Origin: Legionella gratiana
GTDB lineage: Bacteria > Pseudomonadota > Gammaproteobacteria > Legionellales > Legionellaceae
DNA: 64,000 nt
Reading direction: 5' to 3'
Assembly (NCBI RefSeq): GCF_001467695.1
Contig: NZ_LNYE01000022.1
Span: 318,058-382,057, forward strand
The notes under the pieces are model-generated. The model made no database searches and was not told the DNA's origin. It saw nothing but the letters and a program-made list of their open reading frames with translations. Numbering within the stretch: position 1 is the stretch's first letter; each line of letters opens with the position of its first letter. Position numbers and translations under genes: made by a program. Below, in pieces: positions 1 through 7,808 of this stretch.

Positions 1-169
1 ATTTGTAAAATTTGAGGAAAAATATAATTCTTTCTACTATAATTTGTTAGATGACATGTGTACTTTTTTATCAGTTTTAAATCTGTATTTTCTACGATTT
101 ATTTATGTAATAAAACTTCAAACAAATGGTTATAAAGGGATTTTATTATTTAAATATAAGGAGATAATC

Positions 170-727
170 ATGGATCATAAAGCTATTAATGAATTAATCG
201 AACGCGCAAAAAAGGACCCCAAATTTTTCCATTCTCTTGTCTTTGAACCCGAAAAGGTATTAGGTTCACTGGATAATTTGGATAGGCACAGTCGAGGAAG
301 CATCGTATCAGCAAATGTAGAATCGCTTTTCGCAAATATACTTGGACTTGATGGTTGTGGTAACACTTGTTCTAGTAGTTGCGATAATACGTGTGGCCAA
401 AGTTGCGGATATACAACAAACATTGCCTCAGTTGAAAAACTAAAAGGTGGCATTTATTTTTCTCATCTGAAAGATGCACTGGAAGGGTGTGGAAATACGT
501 GTTCCAGCAGTTGTGATAATACCTGTGGCGAAAGCTGCGGATACACAACCAACCTCACGCTTGAAAGAGAGAAAATGACACGGGCAGCTGGTTCCTGGGA
601 AGGCGGCTCCGCGTTAGAAGGTTGCGGTAATACGTGCAGCAGTAGCTGTGATAATACCTGTGGTCAAAGTTGCGGCTACACAACAAACTTCCAAGGAAAA
701 TTTGGCGGAGGTGGAGGCGTTCGTTAA
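170..727 (+). CDS. Multi-core lanthipeptide-type RiPP precursor (LanA-like)
   Basis: Substrate peptide of 185 residues for the lanthionine synthetase encoded downstream. Residues 1 to about 60 form a charged, Cys-free leader with the motif AKKDPKFFHSLVFEPE at 13-28, also found in the next gene. Three near-identical 23-residue core units follow at 62-84, 106-128 and 151-173. Each has five Cys spaced exactly four apart, almost every Cys preceded by Ser or Thr, and a GYTTN ending; only Gln/Glu at one position differs. The spacers (21-22 residues) are unrelated to each other, and the tail is Gly-rich. The start at 170 is chosen because AGGAG lies 5 to 9 bases upstream and the second precursor starts at the same leader position; the frame stays open 42 codons further upstream. 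Leader and core assignment is inferred from Cys distribution; ring topology is unknown. Confidence 0.85.
   Translation: MDHKAINELIERAKKDPKFFHSLVFEPEKVLGSLDNLDRHSRGSIVSANVESLFANILGLDGCGNTCSSSCDNTCGQSCGYTTNIASVEKLKGGIYFSHLKDALEGCGNTCSSSCDNTCGESCGYTTNLTLEREKMTRAAGSWEGGSALEGCGNTCSSSCDNTCGQSCGYTTNFQGKFGGGGGVR
353..688 (+). repeat. Three core-peptide repeats inside the first precursor gene
   Basis: The units lie at 353-421, 485-553 and 620-688, each 69 bp, 132-135 bp apart. They are almost identical as protein but differ at many third codon positions. The protein sequence therefore appears to be conserved by selection rather than by very recent copying. Confidence 0.85.
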
Positions 728-750
728 AATCGAACGATATTAAACCTCTC

Positions 751-776
751 TGGCAAGTCAAGGAATTGGCTTGCCA
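751..776 (+). terminator. Hairpin between the two precursor genes
   Basis: A perfect 7-bp stem (TGGCAAG at 751-757, CTTGCCA at 770-776) with a 12-base loop lies in the gap between the precursors. It is followed by AAAT, not a T-run, so it looks more like an mRNA-stabilising or partial-termination element than a full terminator. It could set precursor-to-enzyme ratio. Confidence 0.4.
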
Positions 777-814
777 AAATCCCTTCCTAAGTAATCGTAA
801 TCAAGGAAGATATC

Positions 815-1321
815 ATGGATAAAAAACAAATGACTCAATTGCTTGATCAGGCTAAAAAAGATCCTGAGTTTTTTCATAAACTGGTGTTTGAACCAGAACA
901 GGTAATTAAAGAATTAAGGAAAAAAGATCGATCAAGTAATAAGATAATGCTGAATACGAACCTTCACACTATTGTGCAAAGGTTAATAGGTACTATTCCG
1001 TTAACAAGAGAAGATAGTAACAAAACCCCTTATTTTGATTGTCCACAAACTTGCGGAGAAACTTGCGCAGAAAATACTTGTGGCCCCACCTGTGCGTTCA
1101 CGACAAATACTAAAGAAAGAATGCAAACTGCCGTGATGGAATCAGCGAGATTTAGTGGCGGCTATTTAATATGTGACGAAAATGTGACATGTTGTTGTAC
1201 TAGTGGAACTTGTGGCAGCACTTGTGGCGGCAGTACTTGTGATGTGACTTGTTCAGGTGATAGCTGTGGTTCTACCTGTGGAGACAGTTGTGGTTACACC
1301 TCGCATCTCCAAATGCGGTAA
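815..1321 (+). CDS. Second lanthipeptide-type RiPP precursor
   Basis: Precursor of 168 residues whose first 30 residues align with those of the preceding precursor (AKKDPEFFHKLVFEPE at 13-28), so both should be recognised by the same synthetase. Two Cys-rich blocks follow. Block one spans about 76-98 and ends in AFTTN. Block two spans about 120-164, has a CCC triplet at 126-128 and repeated (S/T)C pairs, and ends in GYTSH. The cores are more irregular than in the first precursor, so the products probably differ. The start is supported by AAGGAAGA about 6 bases upstream. The gene ends 31 bp before the synthetase, which suggests one operon. Confidence 0.82.
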   Translation: MDKKQMTQLLDQAKKDPEFFHKLVFEPEQVIKELRKKDRSSNKIMLNTNLHTIVQRLIGTIPLTREDSNKTPYFDCPQTCGETCAENTCGPTCAFTTNTKERMQTAVMESARFSGGYLICDENVTCCCTSGTCGSTCGGSTCDVTCSGDSCGSTCGDSCGYTSHLQMR

Positions 1322-1352
1322 ACAAAATTTACGAATCCGTTAGGGAACAATT

Positions 1353-4121
1353 ATGGCATATATTGAACACGTTAACGATCCTAATAATTTTTTAAATAAC
1401 AGTGTAAAAGATGTTGATTATGCAGATTATCTACGCTCTTTGGCACTGGAGCCCGAATTACGTGGCCCTTGGGCATCTGTTGGCAAAACTGATCGAATAC
1501 AAGGATGGAAATTACACATCTCCACAATACCCGGAGAGACAATTCAATTATTGAACTGCGTTATTCCTTGTCTTTTAAGGCATCAAGTGCCTTCTTTTAA
1601 AATTGCAAGAGATACGATGACTTTAGGCTACCTCAATGAAGGGGAGTTGGGCAGGACGCAAATAGGTAAATTTATGACGATTTACCCTCAGGATGACAAG
1701 CAGGCCGTACAATTAGCCCAAGAACTTGTTCCATTAACTCAAGGGATGCATGGCCCGCGCATTATCTCAGACATGCGATTGGGTGATATTGTTTATACGC
1801 GGTATGGCGGTTTTAATCCGATTATTAAACGAGATCGACTCGGATTAATACGACTTATGATCTATGCACCCGATCAATCACTACGAATCGATGAATACCA
1901 AGTTCCCTTCAAATGTCCTGAAGGTGTAGAAAACCCATTTAAAAATTGGCGACTTGAATTAACACAGAATGATGATTTATCTGAATCTTTGCACATTGTC
2001 GATGGAAAACCCACCAAATTATTTGGTCCTGGTTATTTAATTTTGGACATTCTGCGCGATCAACCCAAGGGGGGGGTTTATCAAGTATTGGATTTACGTT
2101 GCCAAAATTCTGTCGGATTAAAAATTCTTAAGCAAGGCAAACAATTCTGTATGACCGACCATTACAACAGAGATATGCGCACCCGGTTACAACGGCAGGC
2201 TGAACTGCACGCTAATCTTAGCCAATATCTTCCTATTCCTTCTGCAGATGCTTACTTTGAAGTCGAAGGAGATGGTTATTTACCACTAGAGTGGATTGAA
2301 GGAAAAAGCATTGAAACTTTCGCCGTGCAAACCTTAGATGGATCCAGCTTTGGCACTCTCCCACTTGATAAGAAAATGTTATTACTCAATTGGTGTCAAA
2401 AACTAATACGAGTTGTAAGTCAACTGCATAAGAAAGGCTATGTGCATCGGGACTTAACCGCATCCAATATTTGGCTTGCTGAGAATGGTGCACTTTATTT
2501 GCTTGATTTAGAGTTATGCCATGCTATAGATGACCCATCCCCTGCTTTTGGGCTCGGTACGGCTGGTTTTATGTCACCCCAACAAGCAAATCGAGAGGCT
2601 CCTGCCATAGCTGATGATTTATATGCTATTGGATGCCTGTTGTTGTTAGTATTAACAGGTATCGATCCCCGTCGTATTGTTCATCATAATGATGATCAAT
2701 TGTTTGCTAGTTTACAAGAAATAACTCAAGGCGCCCCATTGCCGTTGCTGAAAATTATAATAGCTTGTATTAGTAATGATCCAACGATACGTCCTTCACT
2801 TGAAGTTATTTCGTCTGTGCTTACTCAGTCCATTTCGGATTTAAAGCCAAAACGTGCACCAACAAAAAGTCAGAAAGAAGCATTACTCACTCAAGAAGAA
2901 CTCCAAGACCTATTAGTACAGGGTACTCGAGGTTTGTTGCAATCCGGCTCCATTCAATCTGAAACAGGGCTTTGGTTATCCATATCCCTAGAAAATGGAG
3001 CTCAACATCAGACAAAACACCGCTATACTCAGCAATATGAACACCGACGAAGTGCAAACCGCGGTGTGGCGGGTGTTGTTTATGCGTTGAGTCGTTTGGC
3101 TCAATTTGGATTTTTGCCTCAAGAAGGCCAGATACGAACTCAGCACGCTATAAAATGGTTAATTTCAAATCAATATACCGTCGATAGTGAATTACCTGGA
3201 TTACACTTTGGTACAGCTGGAGTTGGTGTTGCTTTGACTGAGGCGATATCTACTGGTATTCAAACTTCCGATGAGTTGCTGATTAAAGTAATTCATACGT
3301 GTTTGGATAAAACTGTGGACTGGCCTGACATCACTCATGGTGCTGCAGGTCAAGGAATAGCAGCAATGTATTGTTTCGATCGCTTAGGCATACCGTCCTT
3401 TCAAAAAAATGTAGCGCAGTGTGTTGATTATTTAATTACAAGTCAGCGAGCTGATGGTTCTTGGATTATGCCAGAAGGTGTGCCTGGAATGTCAGGAGAA
3501 ATTTTATCTGGTTTTGCTCATGGTGTTGCAGGCATCGCTTATTTTTTAGCTGAATTTTCTCGACGAGAAAATGACAATACCGGGTGGACAAGTACTTTAC
3601 GCGCGATAAATTGGCTACAGCAACAGGCAATTCATCAGAAAATAGATAGGGACTCCGTACTAACATGGACCTACAGCACAAAAAATCCTGCTAGATGGCG
3701 CTGGTGGTGCCATGGTGGTCCAGGCATTGCATTAACTTTTTTACGGTTATATGAATTAACAGGTGAAATAGAGTATGCGAATTTAGTTCGCCAAATATTA
3801 AAAGTTCATCCTGTCAATTTGCGCTATCCTAATCTGAGTCAGTGTCATGGTTTAAGTGGATTAGGAGATATTTATTTGGAAGCGTTTCGTGTATTAGGTG
3901 ATGAAGAATGGCTCGAAAGAGCAGCATTTTTAGCAAAATTTCTATTTGCAATGAAACAAACAACGGAAACCGGAGCATATTATTGGTTAACGGAAGACCC
4001 TCACGTGGCTACGGCGGATTTGATGGTAGGAAGTTCTGGCATTCTGCATTTTTTCTTACGATTACTCCATCAAGGCAAACAAATAGGAGTACCTTTATTG
4101 CTGAATCCAGCAAATAAATAA
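1353..4121 (+). CDS. Lanthionine synthetase (LanKC/LanL-like: lyase, kinase, cyclase)
   Basis: Trifunctional enzyme of 922 residues expected to phosphorylate Ser/Thr in the precursors, eliminate phosphate and cyclise Cys onto the dehydro residues. The N-terminal part (about 1-230) matches the LanKC lyase region (GWKLHISTIP, FKIARD, GKFMTIYP, YGGF). A protein-kinase-like domain (about 260-500) has HRDLTASN at 365-372 and DLE at 385-387 in place of DFG. The C-terminal LanC-like domain (about 530-910) has THG at 661-663, AHG at 722-724, WCHGG with Cys786, and QCHG with Cys831-His832. These correspond to the zinc ligands of LanC/LanL. Class III LanKC proteins usually lack them, so this is closer to class IV by that criterion. 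The stop overlaps the ribosome-binding site of the next gene. No transporter or leader protease is recognisable nearby. Confidence 0.88.
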   Translation: MAYIEHVNDPNNFLNNSVKDVDYADYLRSLALEPELRGPWASVGKTDRIQGWKLHISTIPGETIQLLNCVIPCLLRHQVPSFKIARDTMTLGYLNEGELGRTQIGKFMTIYPQDDKQAVQLAQELVPLTQGMHGPRIISDMRLGDIVYTRYGGFNPIIKRDRLGLIRLMIYAPDQSLRIDEYQVPFKCPEGVENPFKNWRLELTQNDDLSESLHIVDGKPTKLFGPGYLILDILRDQPKGGVYQVLDLRCQNSVGLKILKQGKQFCMTDHYNRDMRTRLQRQAELHANLSQYLPIPSADAYFEVEGDGYLPLEWIEGKSIETFAVQTLDGSSFGTLPLDKKMLLLNWCQKLIRVVSQLHKKGYVHRDLTASNIWLAENGALYLLDLELCHAIDDPSPAFGLGTAGFMSPQQANREAPAIADDLYAIGCLLLLVLTGIDPRRIVHHNDDQLFASLQEITQGAPLPLLKIIIACISNDPTIRPSLEVISSVLTQSISDLKPKRAPTKSQKEALLTQEELQDLLVQGTRGLLQSGSIQSETGLWLSISLENGAQHQTKHRYTQQYEHRRSANRGVAGVVYALSRLAQFGFLPQEGQIRTQHAIKWLISNQYTVDSELPGLHFGTAGVGVALTEAISTGIQTSDELLIKVIHTCLDKTVDWPDITHGAAGQGIAAMYCFDRLGIPSFQKNVAQCVDYLITSQRADGSWIMPEGVPGMSGEILSGFAHGVAGIAYFLAEFSRRENDNTGWTSTLRAINWLQQQAIHQKIDRDSVLTWTYSTKNPARWRWWCHGGPGIALTFLRLYELTGEIEYANLVRQILKVHPVNLRYPNLSQCHGLSGLGDIYLEAFRVLGDEEWLERAAFLAKFLFAMKQTTETGAYYWLTEDPHVATADLMVGSSGILHFFLRLLHQGKQIGVPLLLNPANK

Positions 4122-4129
4122 GGAGAACA

Positions 4130-4522
4130 ATGATGAATAAATTACAGTTTGGTGAGTTTTGTTGGAGTGAATTAGCTACCTCTAATATCATAGCCGCAAA
4201 AGAGTTTTATCGGCATGTATTAGGTTGGCAATATACTGAAGAAGCCGTAGGCGATATGATCTACACGTTATTTAGAACGAGTACAGGTGATCAGTCGATA
4301 GGAGGGATTTGGGAAATACCCAAAGATCAACAAGATGAAATTCCACCTCATTGGATGGGGTATATTTTGGTAGAAAATATAGAAGACACATTGGCCAAAG
4401 CAATCAAACATGGCGCAACGGTAAAAGTACCGGTTACTAAAGTCAATGATTTTGGTCTATTTACAGTTGTCGCCGATCCAACTGGTGCTCATATCGCTTT
4501 TTGGCAAACAATAAAAAGTTAA
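4130..4522 (+). CDS. VOC (glyoxalase/bleomycin resistance fold) protein
   Basis: Small metal-dependent-fold protein of 130 residues, a single two-module VOC unit. Residues near the start (GEFCWSELAT) and end (DPTGAHIAFW) match the glyoxalase-like family found with hydroxylases and antibiotic-binding proteins; the substrate is unknown. It starts immediately after the synthetase stop, with AGGAG at 4121-4125, so it is probably co-transcribed with the lanthipeptide genes. ATG at 4133 has better spacing and is an alternative start. It is clearly paralogous to the gene at 36476-36859 (shared IPKDQQ, IPPHWM and DPTGAH). It could be a self-protection or tailoring protein, but nothing in the sequence proves this. 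Confidence 0.75.
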   Translation: MMNKLQFGEFCWSELATSNIIAAKEFYRHVLGWQYTEEAVGDMIYTLFRTSTGDQSIGGIWEIPKDQQDEIPPHWMGYILVENIEDTLAKAIKHGATVKVPVTKVNDFGLFTVVADPTGAHIAFWQTIKS

Positions 4523-4599
4523 AAAATCTACCCAATTATGAAAATACTCAAAAAATAATCTATTATATAATTAAATGTTGTAACTTTGATGTGTGTTGT

Positions 4600-5559
4600 A
4601 TGTCTTTCAATATGTCTTTTAATAATAGATCTAATGAGTTCTATTCCCTTAATCAACTTGATGATAACACTAAAAAAATTATAATCGATATTATTAGTGG
4701 AGCTAAATCATCCCAATCTGATGCTTTAATTATTGCACAAAATGGTAAAATTTTAGGAGCGTATTTCTCAAGACCGCACGTAGGATCTATCGAGGCCATG
4801 TCTGTTACCAAGTCAATAGTTAGCCTGGGTATTGGGATATTATATGATGCAAAGTTGATTTCATTGGATGATCCGATTTTTCGGTTTTACCCGGAATGGA
4901 AGCAGGGAGAAAAGAAATTTATTACGGTTCAGCAATTACTGACGCATACTTCCGGTATTCAGGCTGATCCAACAACTAAAGAGATTTATGCTTCTCCAGA
5001 TTTTGTGCAACTCGCATTAGCCGCAGAGCTCAGTAACCATCCTGGAGAAATGTTTTTCTATAATAACAAAGCAATCAACTTATTAGCTGGTATATTTAAA
5101 AAAATATCCGGCTTGTCTATGGATCACTTTATCGAAACAACATTATTTAAGCCCATAGGAATTACTGATTTTACCTGGATGAAAGATTCTGCTGGCAATC
5201 CTCATGGTATGTCAGGACTGCAAATTAAAGCAGAAGATTTGCTTAAAATTGGTGAATTGATACTTAATAACGGCATTTGGAACGGCAAGCGTATTATTAG
5301 CAAAGAATGGATTCAATTATCAATGAACCCAGAACCACTCTCTAATCGCATAGCAAATGGAATCTATTATATGTGCGGTTTGCTTTGGTGGGTAAAGACG
5401 CAACCAACGATGTATTTTGCTGAAGGATATCTAGGTCAATACCTTGTTATTATCCCTGAAAAAAATATGGTAGTAGTACGCCAGATACATGCAACGCAAA
5501 ACATGCAAAAAAATACATTCCCTGATTTTTTTAACCTAGTGACACAATTAGCTGCTTAA
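4600..5559 (+). CDS. Serine hydrolase of the beta-lactamase / PBP-like family
   Basis: Predicted beta-lactamase-fold serine hydrolase or peptidase of 319 residues. It has the SxxK motif SVTK (Ser68, Lys71), the second motif YNN (Tyr154) and a GxxGQ segment near the C-terminus, as in class C/EstB/6-aminohexanoate-dimer-hydrolase-like proteins. No signal peptide is evident, which is unusual for a true beta-lactamase and suggests a cytoplasmic amidase, esterase or peptidase. The frame is open upstream into the VOC gene, but ATG 4600 (or 4612) is the first plausible start giving the conserved domain. Placed directly after the lanthipeptide genes, it might trim the peptide; that is inference only. 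Confidence 0.72.
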   Translation: MSFNMSFNNRSNEFYSLNQLDDNTKKIIIDIISGAKSSQSDALIIAQNGKILGAYFSRPHVGSIEAMSVTKSIVSLGIGILYDAKLISLDDPIFRFYPEWKQGEKKFITVQQLLTHTSGIQADPTTKEIYASPDFVQLALAAELSNHPGEMFFYNNKAINLLAGIFKKISGLSMDHFIETTLFKPIGITDFTWMKDSAGNPHGMSGLQIKAEDLLKIGELILNNGIWNGKRIISKEWIQLSMNPEPLSNRIANGIYYMCGLLWWVKTQPTMYFAEGYLGQYLVIIPEKNMVVVRQIHATQNMQKNTFPDFFNLVTQLAA

Positions 5560-5581
5560 TTGCACTACCCAGCAATTGGGT

Positions 5582-6337
5582 CTATATTGGATAATAGACC
5601 CAAACATTAGGTTCAATATAAGTTCCCAGGTTATTCATATAATCCATTTTTACTGGAGTCAATGCTTCTTTTATCACATAGTCGCCATCATTAGGGAACT
5701 TGACTCCAGTCCATTGCTCCCACTGCTCTATGGTCGCTGTAATACAGGCTGAGCGATGACAGATATTTATAAGATGGGCCCCGAGAGAACAATGAGTTCT
5801 TAGCCAAGGATCAAAGATTAAGCCCTCTTTTTTCCATGTTATATATTGCTCTATTGGAATTAAGGGATACATGCTTTTTAAATTAGGTCTAGCAGGAACA
5901 ATGAGCGACATTAAATCATGAGTAATCGCAACTCTTTTTAAATAGTGAAGAAGTATTTTGCTTATTCCTTGATTTCTATCAGCAGGGGCAACCGTAATTG
6001 AAAGAGCACCTAGGGTGTTTGCTGAGCGAATATTCTGTTCTCGCTTAAGTCCTGTATCCATTATCCAGTTTAATCCCTCATTGGGAAGTTCAGAAAATGA
6101 GTTAGTCCACGTTAAAGGTATGGAATTAGCTATACCAATAAGTTCTCTCTCTTCATTAAGCAAACTGATTTGAAAATCGGGATAGCGTTCATAAACTTTA
6201 AAAATAATCTCATCGGATAAGCGCAAAAAATCGGGCCAAACTTTTTTTCTCAACACACTTATTTTATCAAGTAAATTTAATTGCTCTTTGCCACTAATAA
6301 TATATGTTTTTTCTTGCAGCGATCTATTGCTATTCAT
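5582..6337 (-). CDS. GNAT-like acyltransferase
   Basis: Protein of about 251 residues with a GNAT-type acetyl-CoA-binding segment (SITVAPADRNQGISK, the RxxGxG/A-like loop) in the middle and a conserved C-terminal extension. The ATG at 6337 overlaps the stop of the upstream gene by four bases (ATGA), so it is translationally coupled to the heme-oxygenase-like gene. The frame extends 13 codons upstream, but the coupled ATG is the better start. The substrate is not known. Coupling implies that the pair acts together on a small molecule or amino-acyl substrate. Confidence 0.62.
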   Translation of the reverse strand: MNSNRSLQEKTYIISGKEQLNLLDKISVLRKKVWPDFLRLSDEIIFKVYERYPDFQISLLNEERELIGIANSIPLTWTNSFSELPNEGLNWIMDTGLKREQNIRSANTLGALSITVAPADRNQGISKILLHYLKRVAITHDLMSLIVPARPNLKSMYPLIPIEQYITWKKEGLIFDPWLRTHCSLGAHLINICHRSACITATIEQWEQWTGVKFPNDGDYVIKEALTPVKMDYMNNLGTYIEPNVWVYYPI

Positions 6338-7035
6338 AACATACGCTCTGCCTGTGTCAATAATGCATTCCACCATTCAACCATTGCCTCAATGGCTTGA
6401 TTTGCACCATGGGTTACTTTTATTTTTCGAATAACTTGCTTCTTACTTACTGTATTTGAGGAGTTATCTTCTGTTGCACAATTAACAAATTGGCCTAAGC
6501 CATCTTTATGTCCTTGCTCAACCCCATTTAAATGCATATCGTGAAACGCTTTTAATCGTGATTTCTCCCATTGCTTTGCTCTGCGATTTACTACTTCACG
6601 AGAAATATTAAGAAATACCTCATGTTCAAATATTGCTGCAGTTTCTGTTGCATACATTGCTCCTAAGGTACTGGAAGGACATGTAGAAATTAATTGCGCA
6701 ATCGTATCAAAGAATTTTGTAGTAGGAAGAAATTCAACACGTTTATCGATATCAGTTCCTATTTCTGCGAGTGATCGTTTATAAAGAGCAGCATGGTTTT
6801 TTTCCTCATCCAAATTTCGTTGCAGCTCTTCGTAAACCCCTTGTTCTTGCAATAGCTTTGTCGTATCTGCAGCTGTAGATAAAAAACCTGTATTACGCGA
6901 AGAAAATTGATAATGCTCCATCATCAGCCACTCTAAAGCAGGCTCGGAAAATTTCTTCAAATTCAGTAGTTGGCTTTTTACTGTAGCAGTAAACTGCTCG
7001 TTGATATGGTCGATGATTCGGGTTAGTTGAGTCAT
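6334..7035 (-). CDS. Heme-oxygenase-like di-iron oxidase (HDO) family protein
   Basis: All-helical protein of 233 residues resembling the TenA/PqqC/CADD-like iron-containing redox enzyme group. Candidate metal ligands are Glu40, Glu77 with His81 (EEKNH), Glu131 and Glu137 (ATETAAIFEHE), and the C-terminal HDMHLNGVEQGHKD segment (His165, His168, Glu173, His176). Known HDO enzymes use O2 to cleave or desaturate amino or fatty acids, or to form N-oxides; the substrate here cannot be read from sequence. It forms an operon with the GNAT-like gene and is divergent from a MarR gene that may control it. A long insertion around residues 185-205 is Asn/Ser-rich. Confidence 0.65.
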   Translation of the reverse strand: MTQLTRIIDHINEQFTATVKSQLLNLKKFSEPALEWLMMEHYQFSSRNTGFLSTAADTTKLLQEQGVYEELQRNLDEEKNHAALYKRSLAEIGTDIDKRVEFLPTTKFFDTIAQLISTCPSSTLGAMYATETAAIFEHEVFLNISREVVNRRAKQWEKSRLKAFHDMHLNGVEQGHKDGLGQFVNCATEDNSSNTVSKKQVIRKIKVTHGANQAIEAMVEWWNALLTQAERML

Positions 7036-7196
7036 AACAATGCATCCATAAAAGTTAACAACACGTTAAACCTTATTTGTTACTTCTGTTTGAAGCTTGA
7101 TAACTAGAGCTATAAGCGCGAGGACTGATATAATCCATCTTCATTTTTCCTTGCTCATTTTTGGATTGAGCTCAATTATTGTTAAAATAAATATAC

Positions 7197-7208
7197 ATAG
7201 CTAGCTAT
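7197..7208. promoter_or_regulatory. Candidate MarR operator palindrome
   Basis: The perfect 12-bp palindrome ATAGCTAGCTAT lies in the 208-bp divergent region, 36 bp before the MarR start and just downstream of a TTGTTA box. MarR-family proteins usually bind such palindromes in their own promoter. No binding data are available. Confidence 0.4.
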
Positions 7209-7243
7209 TTAATAGTCAAGCATTATTTTGGGATACATCTTAT

Positions 7244-7684
7244 ATGCCTTTTAAAATTGATGAACATACAGGGATCTTAATCAAAAAAGCCGCTAGGCTT
7301 TTTGAGCAAGTAGCCAATAAAAATCTTGATAAACTTGGCGTCACTTACGCCCAAACCGTTTTTCTTGTACGTCTTTGGGAAAAAGACGGGCAAAACCAAA
7401 TAGAACTCGCAAAAAGCGCAGGCTTAAAACAACCCAGTGTGGTTAGAATACTCGATCGTATGGAACGAGATAATTTGATTACTCGTGTTCGGAATAAAGA
7501 AGACAGGCGTGTATTCAATTTTTACCTTACCGAAAAAGCAAAAGACGCATGTAAGAAACTTGAAGATCACGCAAACGAGATGCATGGTATTGCCACTTTT
7601 GATGTTGCTCAAAAAGAAATAGAAGAATTAAATCAATTGATTACAAAAATTATTAGTAACTTACAAAATTTCTTGGAGAAATAA
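7244..7684 (+). CDS. MarR-family transcriptional regulator
   Basis: Winged-helix regulator of 146 residues. The recognition region (AKSAGLKQPSVVRILDRME) is followed by the wing signature with conserved Asp-Arg (NKEDRRVFNFYLT), as in MarR/SlyA proteins. It is divergent from the HDO-GNAT operon and shares a promoter region holding a palindrome, so it probably regulates itself and that operon. MarR proteins commonly respond to phenolic compounds, antibiotics or oxidants; the ligand here is unknown. Confidence 0.88.
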   Translation: MPFKIDEHTGILIKKAARLFEQVANKNLDKLGVTYAQTVFLVRLWEKDGQNQIELAKSAGLKQPSVVRILDRMERDNLITRVRNKEDRRVFNFYLTEKAKDACKKLEDHANEMHGIATFDVAQKEIEELNQLITKIISNLQNFLEK

Positions 7685-7808
7685 TAAAAACTGATTCGTG
7701 AGTATTAGCTAAAATTCCAGGCAATTCAACAACGATTTATTAAAGAGGTTGCTTTTATTTGCAATTTATTTGCATGACCTATAATTATACTTAATTAATA
7801 AACAATAA

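Noticed and set aside
44-169. Upstream 42-codon extension of the first precursor
   Set aside because: The ATG at 170 has AGGAG in place and aligns with the second precursor's leader; the extension is AT-rich and unlike either leader.
353-688. Ice-binding or beta-solenoid structural repeat instead of RiPP cores
   Set aside because: Cys-rich repeats could in principle fold as a solenoid, but the shared leader and adjacent lanthionine synthetase make a RiPP precursor far more likely.
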